Of a stretch of 53,423 nt of DNA, positions 26,420 to 34,204 are shown one piece after another (position 1 is the stretch's first letter; every line of letters starts with the position of its first letter). This DNA is from Microscillaceae bacterium (GTDB lineage Bacteria > Bacteroidota > Bacteroidia > Cytophagales > Microscillaceae). The notes below the pieces were generated by a model. That model was not told the DNA's origin, did no database searches, and worked only from the letters and a program-made list of their open reading frames with translations. The translations under genes and the position numbers were made by a program. Where the stretch lies: the NCBI GenBank assembly GCA_011390205.1, contig JAABSX010000027.1:1-53423 (forward strand), written 5' to 3'.

Positions 26420-26775
26420 ATGGACTTAAAAGCCTTGAATAGGCTATTTTATTTACATCATACTGAAATCATACCCCCTGAAAACCGTCCAGTTGCTGAC
26501 TTTTTACCCACTATCAGCATTACTGCCAAAACTCTTGCTGCCGAAATGACGGGGTTAAATGTGGAAAGCAAAGACCTGACAGGACTAAATCCTATTGAAA
26601 AGGAACACATCGATAATAACCAAGCCGTAAGGAATATAACACATTTTGCAAGCACATTTTAAAGCCGCACAGACCAAAACTTCTAAAAGAACCTGCAAAG
26701 ACGACCCAAAAGAAATACGAAGTATTCACGAACAGTATTAAAATAAGTAAAACACCAAATACACAAGTAATTTAA
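26420..26775 (+). pseudogene. dinD: Fragment of DNA-damage-inducible protein D
   Basis: The open part, 26420-26662, encodes FLPTISITAKTLAAEMTGLN and NPIEKEHIDNNQAVRN, which match the C-terminal region of DinD/BRO-like damage-inducible proteins. The N-terminal BRO domain is missing. After about 26650 the similarity seems to move to another frame (KPHRPKLLKEPAKTTQKKYE), ending near 26775, consistent with a frameshift. dinD is often found beside type I restriction genes in islands, which fits the hsdM stump just upstream. The gene is broken at both ends. Confidence 0.65.
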
Positions 26776-26915
26776 AAAACGCTTATCAAATAGACATTCA
26801 CAAAGCACTGAATCTTTCGAGACCGAGCTACTTTGACAAGCCTACATAATATTTACACCACCATTTCTTACTAAATAAAACACGAAAAACCACGGAAAAA
26901 CGTTATTCTTGCATC

Positions 26916-27302
26916 GTGATTAAGCAACTGAGAAATAACGTCTTTACCAAAGTCCTTTGGATGCTCATGGGGCTTCATCTGCTCAACATAAGCGTTGATT
27001 CGGCAGACCCTGAGCCTGAGCATGTCCCAGAAGACTTGTCCTTCAATGACCAAGAAAGCATTGTGGAGATAGTGCTTGAGAAAATCTTAGGTTATGAAGA
27101 TGCCATCGAAGAATATGATGACCACGACACCGAAGATCATCATAAAAAAACAAAGACGCAAATAGATCTCATCACCCAATACATGGCCGATTCTGACATC
27201 TTACAGTCGTCTATGCCCACACAAAAACAAAAATTCTCTAGCTACATAACGTACATAAGTACAGGATTTTGCCAACTAGACACCCCTCCACCCAAGATTT
27301 GA
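26916..27302 (+). CDS. Conserved small protein of Bacteroidota mobile/metal loci
   Basis: 128 residues with a likely GTG start at 26916. A hydrophobic N-terminal segment (TKVLWMLMGLHLLNISVD) is followed by an acidic conserved block (EDLSFNDQESIVEIVLEK, then DAIEEYDDHDTEDHHKK) and a C-terminus ending CQLDTPPPKI. From memory, close relatives occur in Bacteroidota beside heavy-metal efflux (CzcA/CusA-type) genes and on conjugative islands; no such efflux gene is in this window. The His/Asp-rich stretch could bind metal, which is inference. The next gene, 83 bases downstream, belongs to the same type of locus. Confidence 0.7.
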   Translation: MIKQLRNNVFTKVLWMLMGLHLLNISVDSADPEPEHVPEDLSFNDQESIVEIVLEKILGYEDAIEEYDDHDTEDHHKKTKTQIDLITQYMADSDILQSSMPTQKQKFSSYITYISTGFCQLDTPPPKI

Positions 27303-27385
27303 TTTGTTTTCAATAAATTTTCTGTTTCCAAAAACTAGAGAATAGTTATTTGGATAATTTCATAACCTATAAAAACAAATCAAAC

Positions 27386-28246
27386 ATGAATCTAAAAATA
27401 TCATGGATGCTTATCATTCTATGTGCATCCTCAGTATATTCAGTGGCACAAGTAAGCAATTCTGAAAAAGACAGCATTTATATAGAGCAGGTAGAAAATC
27501 ATAAAACCCCTGACAAGGTTTTGCATGCCGAGCCGCTTTACATTGATTTAATACGTGACCTAGGGGCTAGAAAAGGAGAAAGAGAGTGGAATGTGGGTCT
27601 AGGGCTGACCGATAATCTAAAATTTGACACTTATGAAGCACTTATAGAATATGAATGGGCACCGATAGACAGGCTGGGACTGGAAGTAGAATTGCCTTTT
27701 ACACTTTACTCACCCGTGAACGGCACAAGTAATGACTCGATCCCTTCCAATAGCCTAAACAGTATTAAAATAGCAGCACAATGGTCTTTCTTTGTCAATG
27801 AAGCCATCGCTACTTCTATGGCGATTGGCTATATCAATGAGTTTGAACTATCTGATTTCAGAAACTTCGGGAAGCCTTTCATCAAAGGAAATGTTTACAA
27901 TCCTTTCTTGGTCATCGCCAAGCGATGGGGTAATAATTTTCATTCGTTGATTTATACGGGCCCTATGATTGCACAAGATTTTAGCACCAATAAGCTCCAC
28001 ACTACTTATGATATCAATACAAGTTTTCATTATTTAATCTCAGGCACAAGAAATTTTATAGGCGTAGAGTTTAATAAAACCATGGACAGTGGTAATTTTG
28101 ACATGGTGATGCGGCCACAAATGCGTCTGGGGATTGCCGATGATTTACTGATTGGAATTGTGGCAGGCATTCCTGTAAGTAGGAAAGATGAGCGACTAAG
28201 CTCTTTTATAAGACTAATATGGGAGCCGAAGCATAAGCACAAATAA
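27386..28246 (+). CDS. Conserved outer-membrane beta-barrel-like protein (HAEPLY type)
   Basis: 286 residues from ATG 27386, which opens a signal peptide (MNLKISWMLIILCASSVYSV); the longer frame from 27350 is not favoured. The mature part starts with the conserved block HAEPLYIDLIRDLGARKGE, then WNVGLGLTDNL and YEWAPIDRLGLEVELPF, followed by amphipathic strands suggesting a small barrel. From memory, this type recurs in Bacteroidota next to metal-efflux loci, together with the acidic protein upstream. Function is not established. It appears intact although it borders broken genes, so it may be under selection or recently acquired. Confidence 0.75.
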   Translation: MNLKISWMLIILCASSVYSVAQVSNSEKDSIYIEQVENHKTPDKVLHAEPLYIDLIRDLGARKGEREWNVGLGLTDNLKFDTYEALIEYEWAPIDRLGLEVELPFTLYSPVNGTSNDSIPSNSLNSIKIAAQWSFFVNEAIATSMAIGYINEFELSDFRNFGKPFIKGNVYNPFLVIAKRWGNNFHSLIYTGPMIAQDFSTNKLHTTYDINTSFHYLISGTRNFIGVEFNKTMDSGNFDMVMRPQMRLGIADDLLIGIVAGIPVSRKDERLSSFIRLIWEPKHKHK

Positions 28247-28318
28247 ATCAGGGTACTGCACGTCTTTCCTCTCTTTCTGTCTCCATCTTATGAAAGCAAA
28301 ACTTTCTCAGATTTTGCA

Positions 28319-28326
28319 TACCTTTG
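28319..28326 (+). promoter_or_regulatory. Putative -7 box of the lipoprotein gene at 28369
   Basis: TACCTTTG matches TAnnTTTG, 42 bases before the ATG. The -33 region is weak (ttatg near 28288). Confidence 0.4.
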
Positions 28327-28368
28327 AGAAAGGCGTGCAGTGTTTTTTGGTGTCAAAGTAGTGGTTTT

Positions 28369-29427
28369 ATGAAAAATATTTTTTACCTGTTCTTTGCCTT
28401 TAGCTTGGGGCTGACTGCCTGCAAATCTCGAGATATGGAGAGGAGTAGCATCAGTTTTTATTTTTGGCGTACACAGCTCGCTCTTGATAGCCTTGAGCGT
28501 AGCTACCTCAAGAGCTTAGAGGTGAAGAAGCTCTATGTTCGGTTTTTTGATGTGGCCTGGAATCCAAGACAAGGCAAGGCACAGCCACTCGGTATTTTGG
28601 GTTTTGGCACAGATACCCTGCCCCTCAGAGAGATTCGAGAAATCGTGCCTACGGTATTTATCACACACCAAACTTTGCTTACTCTGCCCGATTCTCTTCG
28701 GGCAGATTTAGCCCAGAATATCACCCAACAAATCAGTAAAGTAGCTGAAAATCAGCGTTTTAGACAGATATTTCCCTCCGCAAAAATCAGCGAAATACAG
28801 CTAGATTGCGATTGGACACCCAGCAGCAGGGCGGCGTATTTTGATTTGATAGCCCTCATCAAGGCAAGGCTTGACAGCACGCAGCGAGTGAGTATAACCC
28901 TTCGGCTGCACCAGTATCGCTATCCTCAGAAGACGGGCATCCCGCCAGCCGCCGCCGCCAGTCTGATGTGCTACAATACAGGCAATCTCCATGACCTTAG
29001 CACCCAAAATTCTATCCTAGATACCGAGACGGTAGATGCTTATCTGGTGAGCAAGCAGCCCTATCCGATAGCGTTAAATTATGCCGTTCCGATTTTTTCT
29101 TGGGGTGTGCTCATCCGCTCAGGGCGTGTGATGAATCTCCTCTCTGACATGCATGCCCACGATGTATCTTCTGCTAATTTTCAAGAATTAAAAGACAAAC
29201 CCCAGCATTTCAGGGTCTTAAAAAGTCATTATTTCAAGGGCGTTTATCTCTATAAAAATGACCTCATTCGCTATGAAGCCATTGATAATGAGACACTTCA
29301 CAGACTTGCAGCACTGCTCAGACAAGGCATCAAGGGGCAGCCTAGAGAGTGGATATTTTACCACCTCAACCACGCAGATTTAGAAAAATTTTCTGTAGAA
29401 TCTCTCCGAAAAATAGCCCAGCCTTAG
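28369..29427 (+). CDS. Putative lipoprotein, possibly a TIM-barrel glycosidase-like fold
   Basis: 352 residues from ATG 28369, where a lipoprotein signal begins (MKNIFYLFFAFSLGLTACKS, Cys18 lipidated). The body alternates strands and helices: SFYFWRTQLALDS, VKKLYVRFFDVAWN, then a conserved-looking EIQLDCDWTPSSRAAYFDL, and VSITLRLHQYRYP. The order of short hydrophobic strands ending in acidic residues (QLDCDW) suggests a TIM barrel like uncharacterised glycosidase-related lipoproteins, but I cannot name the family. It is convergent with the Ycf48-like gene, one base apart. Confidence 0.7.
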   Translation: MKNIFYLFFAFSLGLTACKSRDMERSSISFYFWRTQLALDSLERSYLKSLEVKKLYVRFFDVAWNPRQGKAQPLGILGFGTDTLPLREIREIVPTVFITHQTLLTLPDSLRADLAQNITQQISKVAENQRFRQIFPSAKISEIQLDCDWTPSSRAAYFDLIALIKARLDSTQRVSITLRLHQYRYPQKTGIPPAAAASLMCYNTGNLHDLSTQNSILDTETVDAYLVSKQPYPIALNYAVPIFSWGVLIRSGRVMNLLSDMHAHDVSSANFQELKDKPQHFRVLKSHYFKGVYLYKNDLIRYEAIDNETLHRLAALLRQGIKGQPREWIFYHLNHADLEKFSVESLRKIAQP

Positions 29428-29428
29428 C

Positions 29429-30490
29429 TTATTTTTGGGCTGTATTAGAGATTTGTAGCCTTGCGATTTTGCCTTTTGCTCCTGCTGCCCAAGCCCATTT
29501 TTTGTCTTGACTGAGGCTAAGTGTGTGAAATCCTGTTTGGCTGATTTTCTGCCAAGTTTTGCCACTATCATAAGAGATGTATTCGGCAGATTGCCCCACA
29601 GAAACAATCGTTTTATGGGCTGCAAAAGCCACCGCAGACTGAAATCCCGTGCTTTGAGATTTGCTTGCTTTCCAAGTTTTACCTCCGTTTTTGGTATAAA
29701 TGAGGGTAGGCCTAAGGGTATTTTTTTCTGTATAATCCCCTCCTACTGCCACTCCATATTTTTCGTTTTTAAAATCTACCGAAAAAATCCCTTCCGAACT
29801 CTCTCCGCAGAGCATAGGCGTATCGCTTACTTGCCAAGTTTTACCTGTATCTTTAGAATAAAAAACCCTTGCGACAGCTCCACCTGTGGCTATCCAAGCC
29901 ATTTGGGGGCTGTGGGTAGAGATGTGTGTGCCGCTGGCGGAGAATCCGTATTCTTCGGGCTTCATGGCAGGGATATTTTCGGGAGAGATACGCTGCCAAG
30001 TCTGTCCAGCGTCTTGAGTTTTGAGGAGGAAGAGCTTTCCCTCGATGGGGTCTCCTGCCAAGATGCCTTCTTGCGCATTCCAGAATGAAAATCCATTAAA
30101 AAATCCTTTGGGAAGGGTATTTTGGTAGGTGAGTTTCCAAGTTTTGCCTCCGTCTTGGGTGAGGTAAATCCTAGAATCCGTGCCAGGGCCTGCCCCCATC
30201 ACGATTGCCTTCTCTTCCGAAAAAGCCTGAATGTCTCTAAAATCTAGCGAATCCGTGCCTTCTATCCTGAATTGCTGCCAAGTCTGGCCGCCGTCTGTGG
30301 TTCTGAGTATAGTGCCTTGGCTTCCACCTAGCCAGCAGAGGTCTTGGCTAAGTGCTGAGATAGCTCTAAATGAGACAGTTACGGGGCTTTTTTTCATCTC
30401 CCAAGTAGGCTGTGCGTAACTTAGCGAAACACAAAAGCACATCAAGATGGCTGAGAGGAAGTTTTTGGAAAGAAAATGTGTCATCATCAT
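29429..30490 (-). CDS. Secreted Ycf48/BNR-like beta-propeller protein
   Basis: 353 residues with an N-terminal signal (about residues 3-26, ending SLSYAQ); three successive ATGs make the exact start uncertain. The protein carries at least five repeats of the form T-x-[DN]-[GA]-G-[QK]-T-W (TTDGGQTWQQF, LTQDGGKTWK, TQDAGQTWQR, SKDTGKTWQV, TKNGGKTWKA, SYDSGKTWQK), typical of the Ycf48/sialidase-like Asp-box propellers. Such proteins are exported and often bind or scaffold rather than catalyse. No sialidase active-site residues are evident. Confidence 0.83.
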   Translation of the reverse strand: MMMTHFLSKNFLSAILMCFCVSLSYAQPTWEMKKSPVTVSFRAISALSQDLCWLGGSQGTILRTTDGGQTWQQFRIEGTDSLDFRDIQAFSEEKAIVMGAGPGTDSRIYLTQDGGKTWKLTYQNTLPKGFFNGFSFWNAQEGILAGDPIEGKLFLLKTQDAGQTWQRISPENIPAMKPEEYGFSASGTHISTHSPQMAWIATGGAVARVFYSKDTGKTWQVSDTPMLCGESSEGIFSVDFKNEKYGVAVGGDYTEKNTLRPTLIYTKNGGKTWKASKSQSTGFQSAVAFAAHKTIVSVGQSAEYISYDSGKTWQKISQTGFHTLSLSQDKKWAWAAGAKGKIARLQISNTAQK

Positions 30491-30525
30491 ATAAATAAAG
30501 TGAGATTATTATTTCTAAAAAAAAG

Positions 30526-30562
30526 AAAGCACACAGTCAGCGCTGTGCCTTCTGTGTGCTTT
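30526..30562 (-). terminator. Rho-independent terminator of the M1 peptidase gene
   Basis: AAAGCACACAG (30526-30536) pairs perfectly with CTGTGTGCTTT (30552-30562) over 11 bases with a 15-base loop. On the minus strand the stem is followed by a T-rich run (cttttttttag), just past the peptidase stop at 30588. Confidence 0.85.
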
Positions 30563-30587
30563 TAGAGATTTTTTAACTTATATTTTA

Positions 30588-32420
30588 TTATTTTTCAGGC
30601 GTAAGTACATTGTTAGAGCGGTCTATATCTGCCATGCGTTCGCTAGGGTCTATTTCTACTTTGGTGATAGAAGCTGCGGGCTTGTCTATCGTCAGAGTAT
30701 AGCTCGGATATACCCAAGCCCAATCTGTATGCAAGATAGTTTTCATTTTTTGTATTTTTTTCTCCCCTCTCATGATTTCTAAGGGGATATAGTGCATCTC
30801 TTGGCTGCCATCACTGTAGCTGATTACCACTTCTACGGGCATGGGCATTCTTCCGATTCTCTCTAGAGTGATTTGTGTTTTTCCTGCTGCTTCTTTGATT
30901 TCTTTGATACCGTAATCTATGGTATAAGTCGTGTTTACGAAGTATTCTTTGTACCAATCTAGCTCCAAGCCTGATTCTTTTTCCATGATTCGGATAATGT
31001 CATTGTCATTGGGGTGTTTGAATTTCCAGGTGTCAAAATACGTTTTCATTCCTTTCATAAGTGCTTCATCCCCGATGACATAGCCAAGCTGTGCCAAGAA
31101 AATACAGCCCTTAGAATACGCCGCCATTCCGTAGGCACTGTTGTACTCAAAGTGGTCTGCATGGGTGCGTAAAGGCTCTTCTATTTTTCTCTCCACAATT
31201 CTGAAATACGACTTATACGCACCAGTAAAAGGATTCTCGCCTCCTCTGATGTAGCTTCCTGCAAAGGTATTAAAGCCCTCGTCCATCCAAGCATAGAGGC
31301 TTTCGTTGGTAGCGATGACCCCTTGGTACCAGCTATGGATAAGCTCATGCACTGTAACACCTACCAAGCCATTGAGAGAACCGTCACCTAAGATAAGAGT
31401 AGCCATGGGGTATTCCATACCGCCGTCTCCGCCCTGTATCACAGAATAGACCTCATAAGGATAGACCCCAAAATTTTCATTCATTTTTTGGAATGCTTCT
31501 ATCGTATATTGTGGGAGTTGTTTCCATTTGGCGGTTCTTTCTTCATTTCCTTTGAGGTAAAAAAACCTCAAGAGTGGGCCATTGGGCACTTGTGCCGTTT
31601 CGTGGATATAGTCAGGGTCGGCTGCCCACACAAAATCATGTACATTCTCAGCTTTGAAGTGCCAAGTGAGCTGCTTGCCTTTGGGCTGTTTTACTTTTTG
31701 CCCTGCGTCTTCATATCCGTAGCCTATTTCTTGAGGGTTCTGGAGGTATCCTGTGGCAGCGAGTACATAGGATTTGTCGATGTTGATTTTCACATCAAAA
31801 TCTCCCCATACACCGTGAAACTCTCGCCCGATATAAGGGTTGGCGTGCCAGCCTTGGTAGTCATATTCACACATTTTAGGGTACCACTGTGCCATAGAGT
31901 AATCTACACCTTCGGCATTGTTTCTTCCTGAGCGGCGAATCTGCACAGGCACTTGTGCCTCAAATTCCATCTCAAATACAGCTTTGCTGTCTGGGGCGAT
32001 GGGCTGTGCAAGGGTAACTTCGAGGATAGTGCCTACTTCTTTGAAGCTCAGTGCTACACCATTTTGGGTCAATTTTTTTACCCTTTGGTAGCCGATTTCT
32101 TCGGGGCCAAGCTTAGAGATTCTATCCCCTACACGTGGGTCAGGGTCAGAGATAAGCCTTGAGCGGGTATCCATCATGCTTCCTGGCTGGAATGCATTAA
32201 AATAAAGATGATAGAATACTTGGTCAAGTGTTTCGGGGGAGTTATTGTAATAGACGAGTGTCTGTTTTCCAGAGAGTTGGTGTTTTTTCACGTCCATGTC
32301 TATCTCCATGGTATATTCAGCTCTTTGCTGCCAGTAAGTATCCTTTTGGGCAAATGCATGGAAGCTCTGCACTGTAGAGAAACAGGCAATTAAAAAATGT
32401 AAAGCAATTATTTTTTTCAT
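30588..32420 (-). CDS. Secreted M1-family zinc metallopeptidase
   Basis: 610 residues from ATG 32420, with a signal peptide (about 1-24, ending FHAFA); the longer frame needs a TTG at 32453. The N-terminal beta domain precedes the catalytic domain with the exopeptidase-like GGMEYP (333-338; GAMEN in classical members), the zinc site HELIH (358-362) and the third ligand Glu381 in WMDEGF. The catalytic motifs are complete. Export to the periplasm or cell surface suggests peptide digestion. It stands alone, divergent from the TerB-like gene, with its own terminator. Confidence 0.92.
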   Translation of the reverse strand: MKKIIALHFLIACFSTVQSFHAFAQKDTYWQQRAEYTMEIDMDVKKHQLSGKQTLVYYNNSPETLDQVFYHLYFNAFQPGSMMDTRSRLISDPDPRVGDRISKLGPEEIGYQRVKKLTQNGVALSFKEVGTILEVTLAQPIAPDSKAVFEMEFEAQVPVQIRRSGRNNAEGVDYSMAQWYPKMCEYDYQGWHANPYIGREFHGVWGDFDVKINIDKSYVLAATGYLQNPQEIGYGYEDAGQKVKQPKGKQLTWHFKAENVHDFVWAADPDYIHETAQVPNGPLLRFFYLKGNEERTAKWKQLPQYTIEAFQKMNENFGVYPYEVYSVIQGGDGGMEYPMATLILGDGSLNGLVGVTVHELIHSWYQGVIATNESLYAWMDEGFNTFAGSYIRGGENPFTGAYKSYFRIVERKIEEPLRTHADHFEYNSAYGMAAYSKGCIFLAQLGYVIGDEALMKGMKTYFDTWKFKHPNDNDIIRIMEKESGLELDWYKEYFVNTTYTIDYGIKEIKEAAGKTQITLERIGRMPMPVEVVISYSDGSQEMHYIPLEIMRGEKKIQKMKTILHTDWAWVYPSYTLTIDKPAASITKVEIDPSERMADIDRSNNVLTPEK

Positions 32421-32638
32421 CAGATATGTTTTTTCTTTAAAACTATTGTTCAATTTTAGGTATAATTTGAAAAATAAAAAAAATCTTTGTGAATAGTATT
32501 GTTAAAAACTTGATAAAAACCTATTTTTAGGTCTGGTAAGTACCTTGCTAAAAGTAGTTTGGTGCAAATCAATGAAGAACAAGTGATAAGTAGTACACAC
32601 ATTGGCTGTTACCCAAATCTAACTAAAAATTTATTCTT

Positions 32639-33217
32639 ATGAATTTACTCTCTGAATACATTGCAGACCTGCGCAACCAACAAGAAATATGGCCCAAAGT
32701 AGAGCCTTTGGTGAAACACATCACCTACCTTGAGGCAGAGCTAAGGCTTGCCAAACTACGCCTAGATGGGCACCCTATCTCAGATGAAGCTGACAAGAAG
32801 CACTTCTCAAGTGTAAAATCTACCAAAAAAAACAAAGACATTAGCCTAGAAGAGCGCAACCTTTACAGGGCAGTAGGTGAGCTTTCTTTTGTAATTGCGA
32901 AGGCAGACAATGTCTTGCGTGAGAGTGAACGCCAAGCATTTCATCAGGTGATACTTGAGGAGTTTGGCGAAAATAGCTGGATAGCCGAAGACCGCTTTCA
33001 TCTCATTGAAAAGACTCCTACTTCTGATGCCGAAAGTACTTATAACCACGTTCTTTTTATGATAAGACAGAATAAGAGCCGCCTGACACAAGAACTGGTA
33101 GAGGTTTTTATACGTGTCATTACGAGGGTGGCAGAAGTGGCCAATATCCACGAAAATCAAATGAACTATATCAACAGGTTTGAAGATGATTTAAGGAAAA
33201 TATTTGCCCAAAAATAA
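32639..33217 (+). CDS. TerB-like cytosolic helical protein
   Basis: 192 residues, no signal or span. The region from about 78 to 185 fits the all-helical TerB fold: AVGELSFVIAKADNVLRESE, then a helix-rich middle and LTQELVEVFIRVITRVAEVA with the acidic VANIHENQMNYINRFEDDL. The conserved early Asp (ADNVL) and Glu of the fold are in place. TerB relatives are linked to tellurite resistance and stress/phage response, but no other ter gene is nearby, so a specific role is not claimed. The next gene follows after 53 bases. Confidence 0.75.
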   Translation: MNLLSEYIADLRNQQEIWPKVEPLVKHITYLEAELRLAKLRLDGHPISDEADKKHFSSVKSTKKNKDISLEERNLYRAVGELSFVIAKADNVLRESERQAFHQVILEEFGENSWIAEDRFHLIEKTPTSDAESTYNHVLFMIRQNKSRLTQELVEVFIRVITRVAEVANIHENQMNYINRFEDDLRKIFAQK

Positions 33218-33270
33218 GCAATAAATGATAAAGCCACTATTTAAAAGATTACTCATTTAAAAAAACAAAC

Positions 33271-34080
33271 TTGTTAGTAAACTTCTCACAGTCTCATTTT
33301 TTCAGGACACTTCAGATTTCATTGGTGGCACTGTTGCTGCTCATAGTGATAGGCTATGGGATGTTTTCACACCTTGTTCATTGTCATTTTGTTAAATATT
33401 CTTCTTTTAAAGAATATCCTGAGCAGGTCTATGTAAGCCCTAGAATGCCCCAAGAGCTTGTGCCAAGCATTCAACTGATTATCAAGGAAGCCAAGCAGCG
33501 CAACCGTGAATTTTGGAATAGCTTGCGGAGCAAACCCACGTTTATTTTTTGTGTGGATGATGATGAGTTTGGCAAATTTGGCAAAAACTACGGTACACCT
33601 GCCATGGTGCATCTCACTTTACAGGGGGTTTTTATCATCGTGAAGCCTGACGGGGTCAATGTAGATGTCATTAGCCACGAACTATGCCACGCCGAGCTGT
33701 TTGAGCGGGTAGGCTGGTATGCCAAGATTCACAAAATCCCTGCTTGGTTTGATGAAGGGCTTGCGCTGCACCTTGATTATAGATACCCTGGCAATGGAGG
33801 CAATCATTACGAAGATTATCAAAAAAAATGGCTAATTTATACCCGACAAGGTAAGGACAGCCTTGTGCTCAAAGATCTGGAGCAGATTGATAATTTTTTT
33901 AGGGCAGACCAGCACCACACCAACCTAGCATACCTCACATCAGGGCGAGAGGTAGCACGCTGGTTTGACAAAGTCGGTGCCGCAGGGCTCAAGACACTCA
34001 TCAAAGAAGTCGGAAGTGGTGCTGATTTTAAAAAGACTTATCAAAATTTAGATAAAAAAACCGCTCGGCAAAAGCCCTAA
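33271..34080 (+). CDS. Membrane-anchored zinc metallopeptidase-like protein
   Basis: 269 residues with a TTG start at 33271; no ATG lies between the previous in-frame stop and codon 31, and the N-terminal anchor (LQISLVALLLLIVIGYG, 14-30) needs the earlier start. The zinc motif is HELCH (136-140), followed by AWFDEGLALHLD where Glu162 is the probable third ligand, as in gluzincins. Most of the protein lies outside the membrane. The family is uncertain (peptidase MA-like). Substrate unknown. Confidence 0.8.
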   Translation: MLVNFSQSHFFRTLQISLVALLLLIVIGYGMFSHLVHCHFVKYSSFKEYPEQVYVSPRMPQELVPSIQLIIKEAKQRNREFWNSLRSKPTFIFCVDDDEFGKFGKNYGTPAMVHLTLQGVFIIVKPDGVNVDVISHELCHAELFERVGWYAKIHKIPAWFDEGLALHLDYRYPGNGGNHYEDYQKKWLIYTRQGKDSLVLKDLEQIDNFFRADQHHTNLAYLTSGREVARWFDKVGAAGLKTLIKEVGSGADFKKTYQNLDKKTARQKP

Positions 34081-34204
34081 ACCTACCTGCCCAAAAATTA
34101 GCCCTGTTTTATCTGCCCTCAAAGCCATGAATATGGTGAATAAATTTCCATGTTAAGGTGATATTCTTTAATTTTACTTTTCTAAAAAGGAATCATCACA
34201 TACC

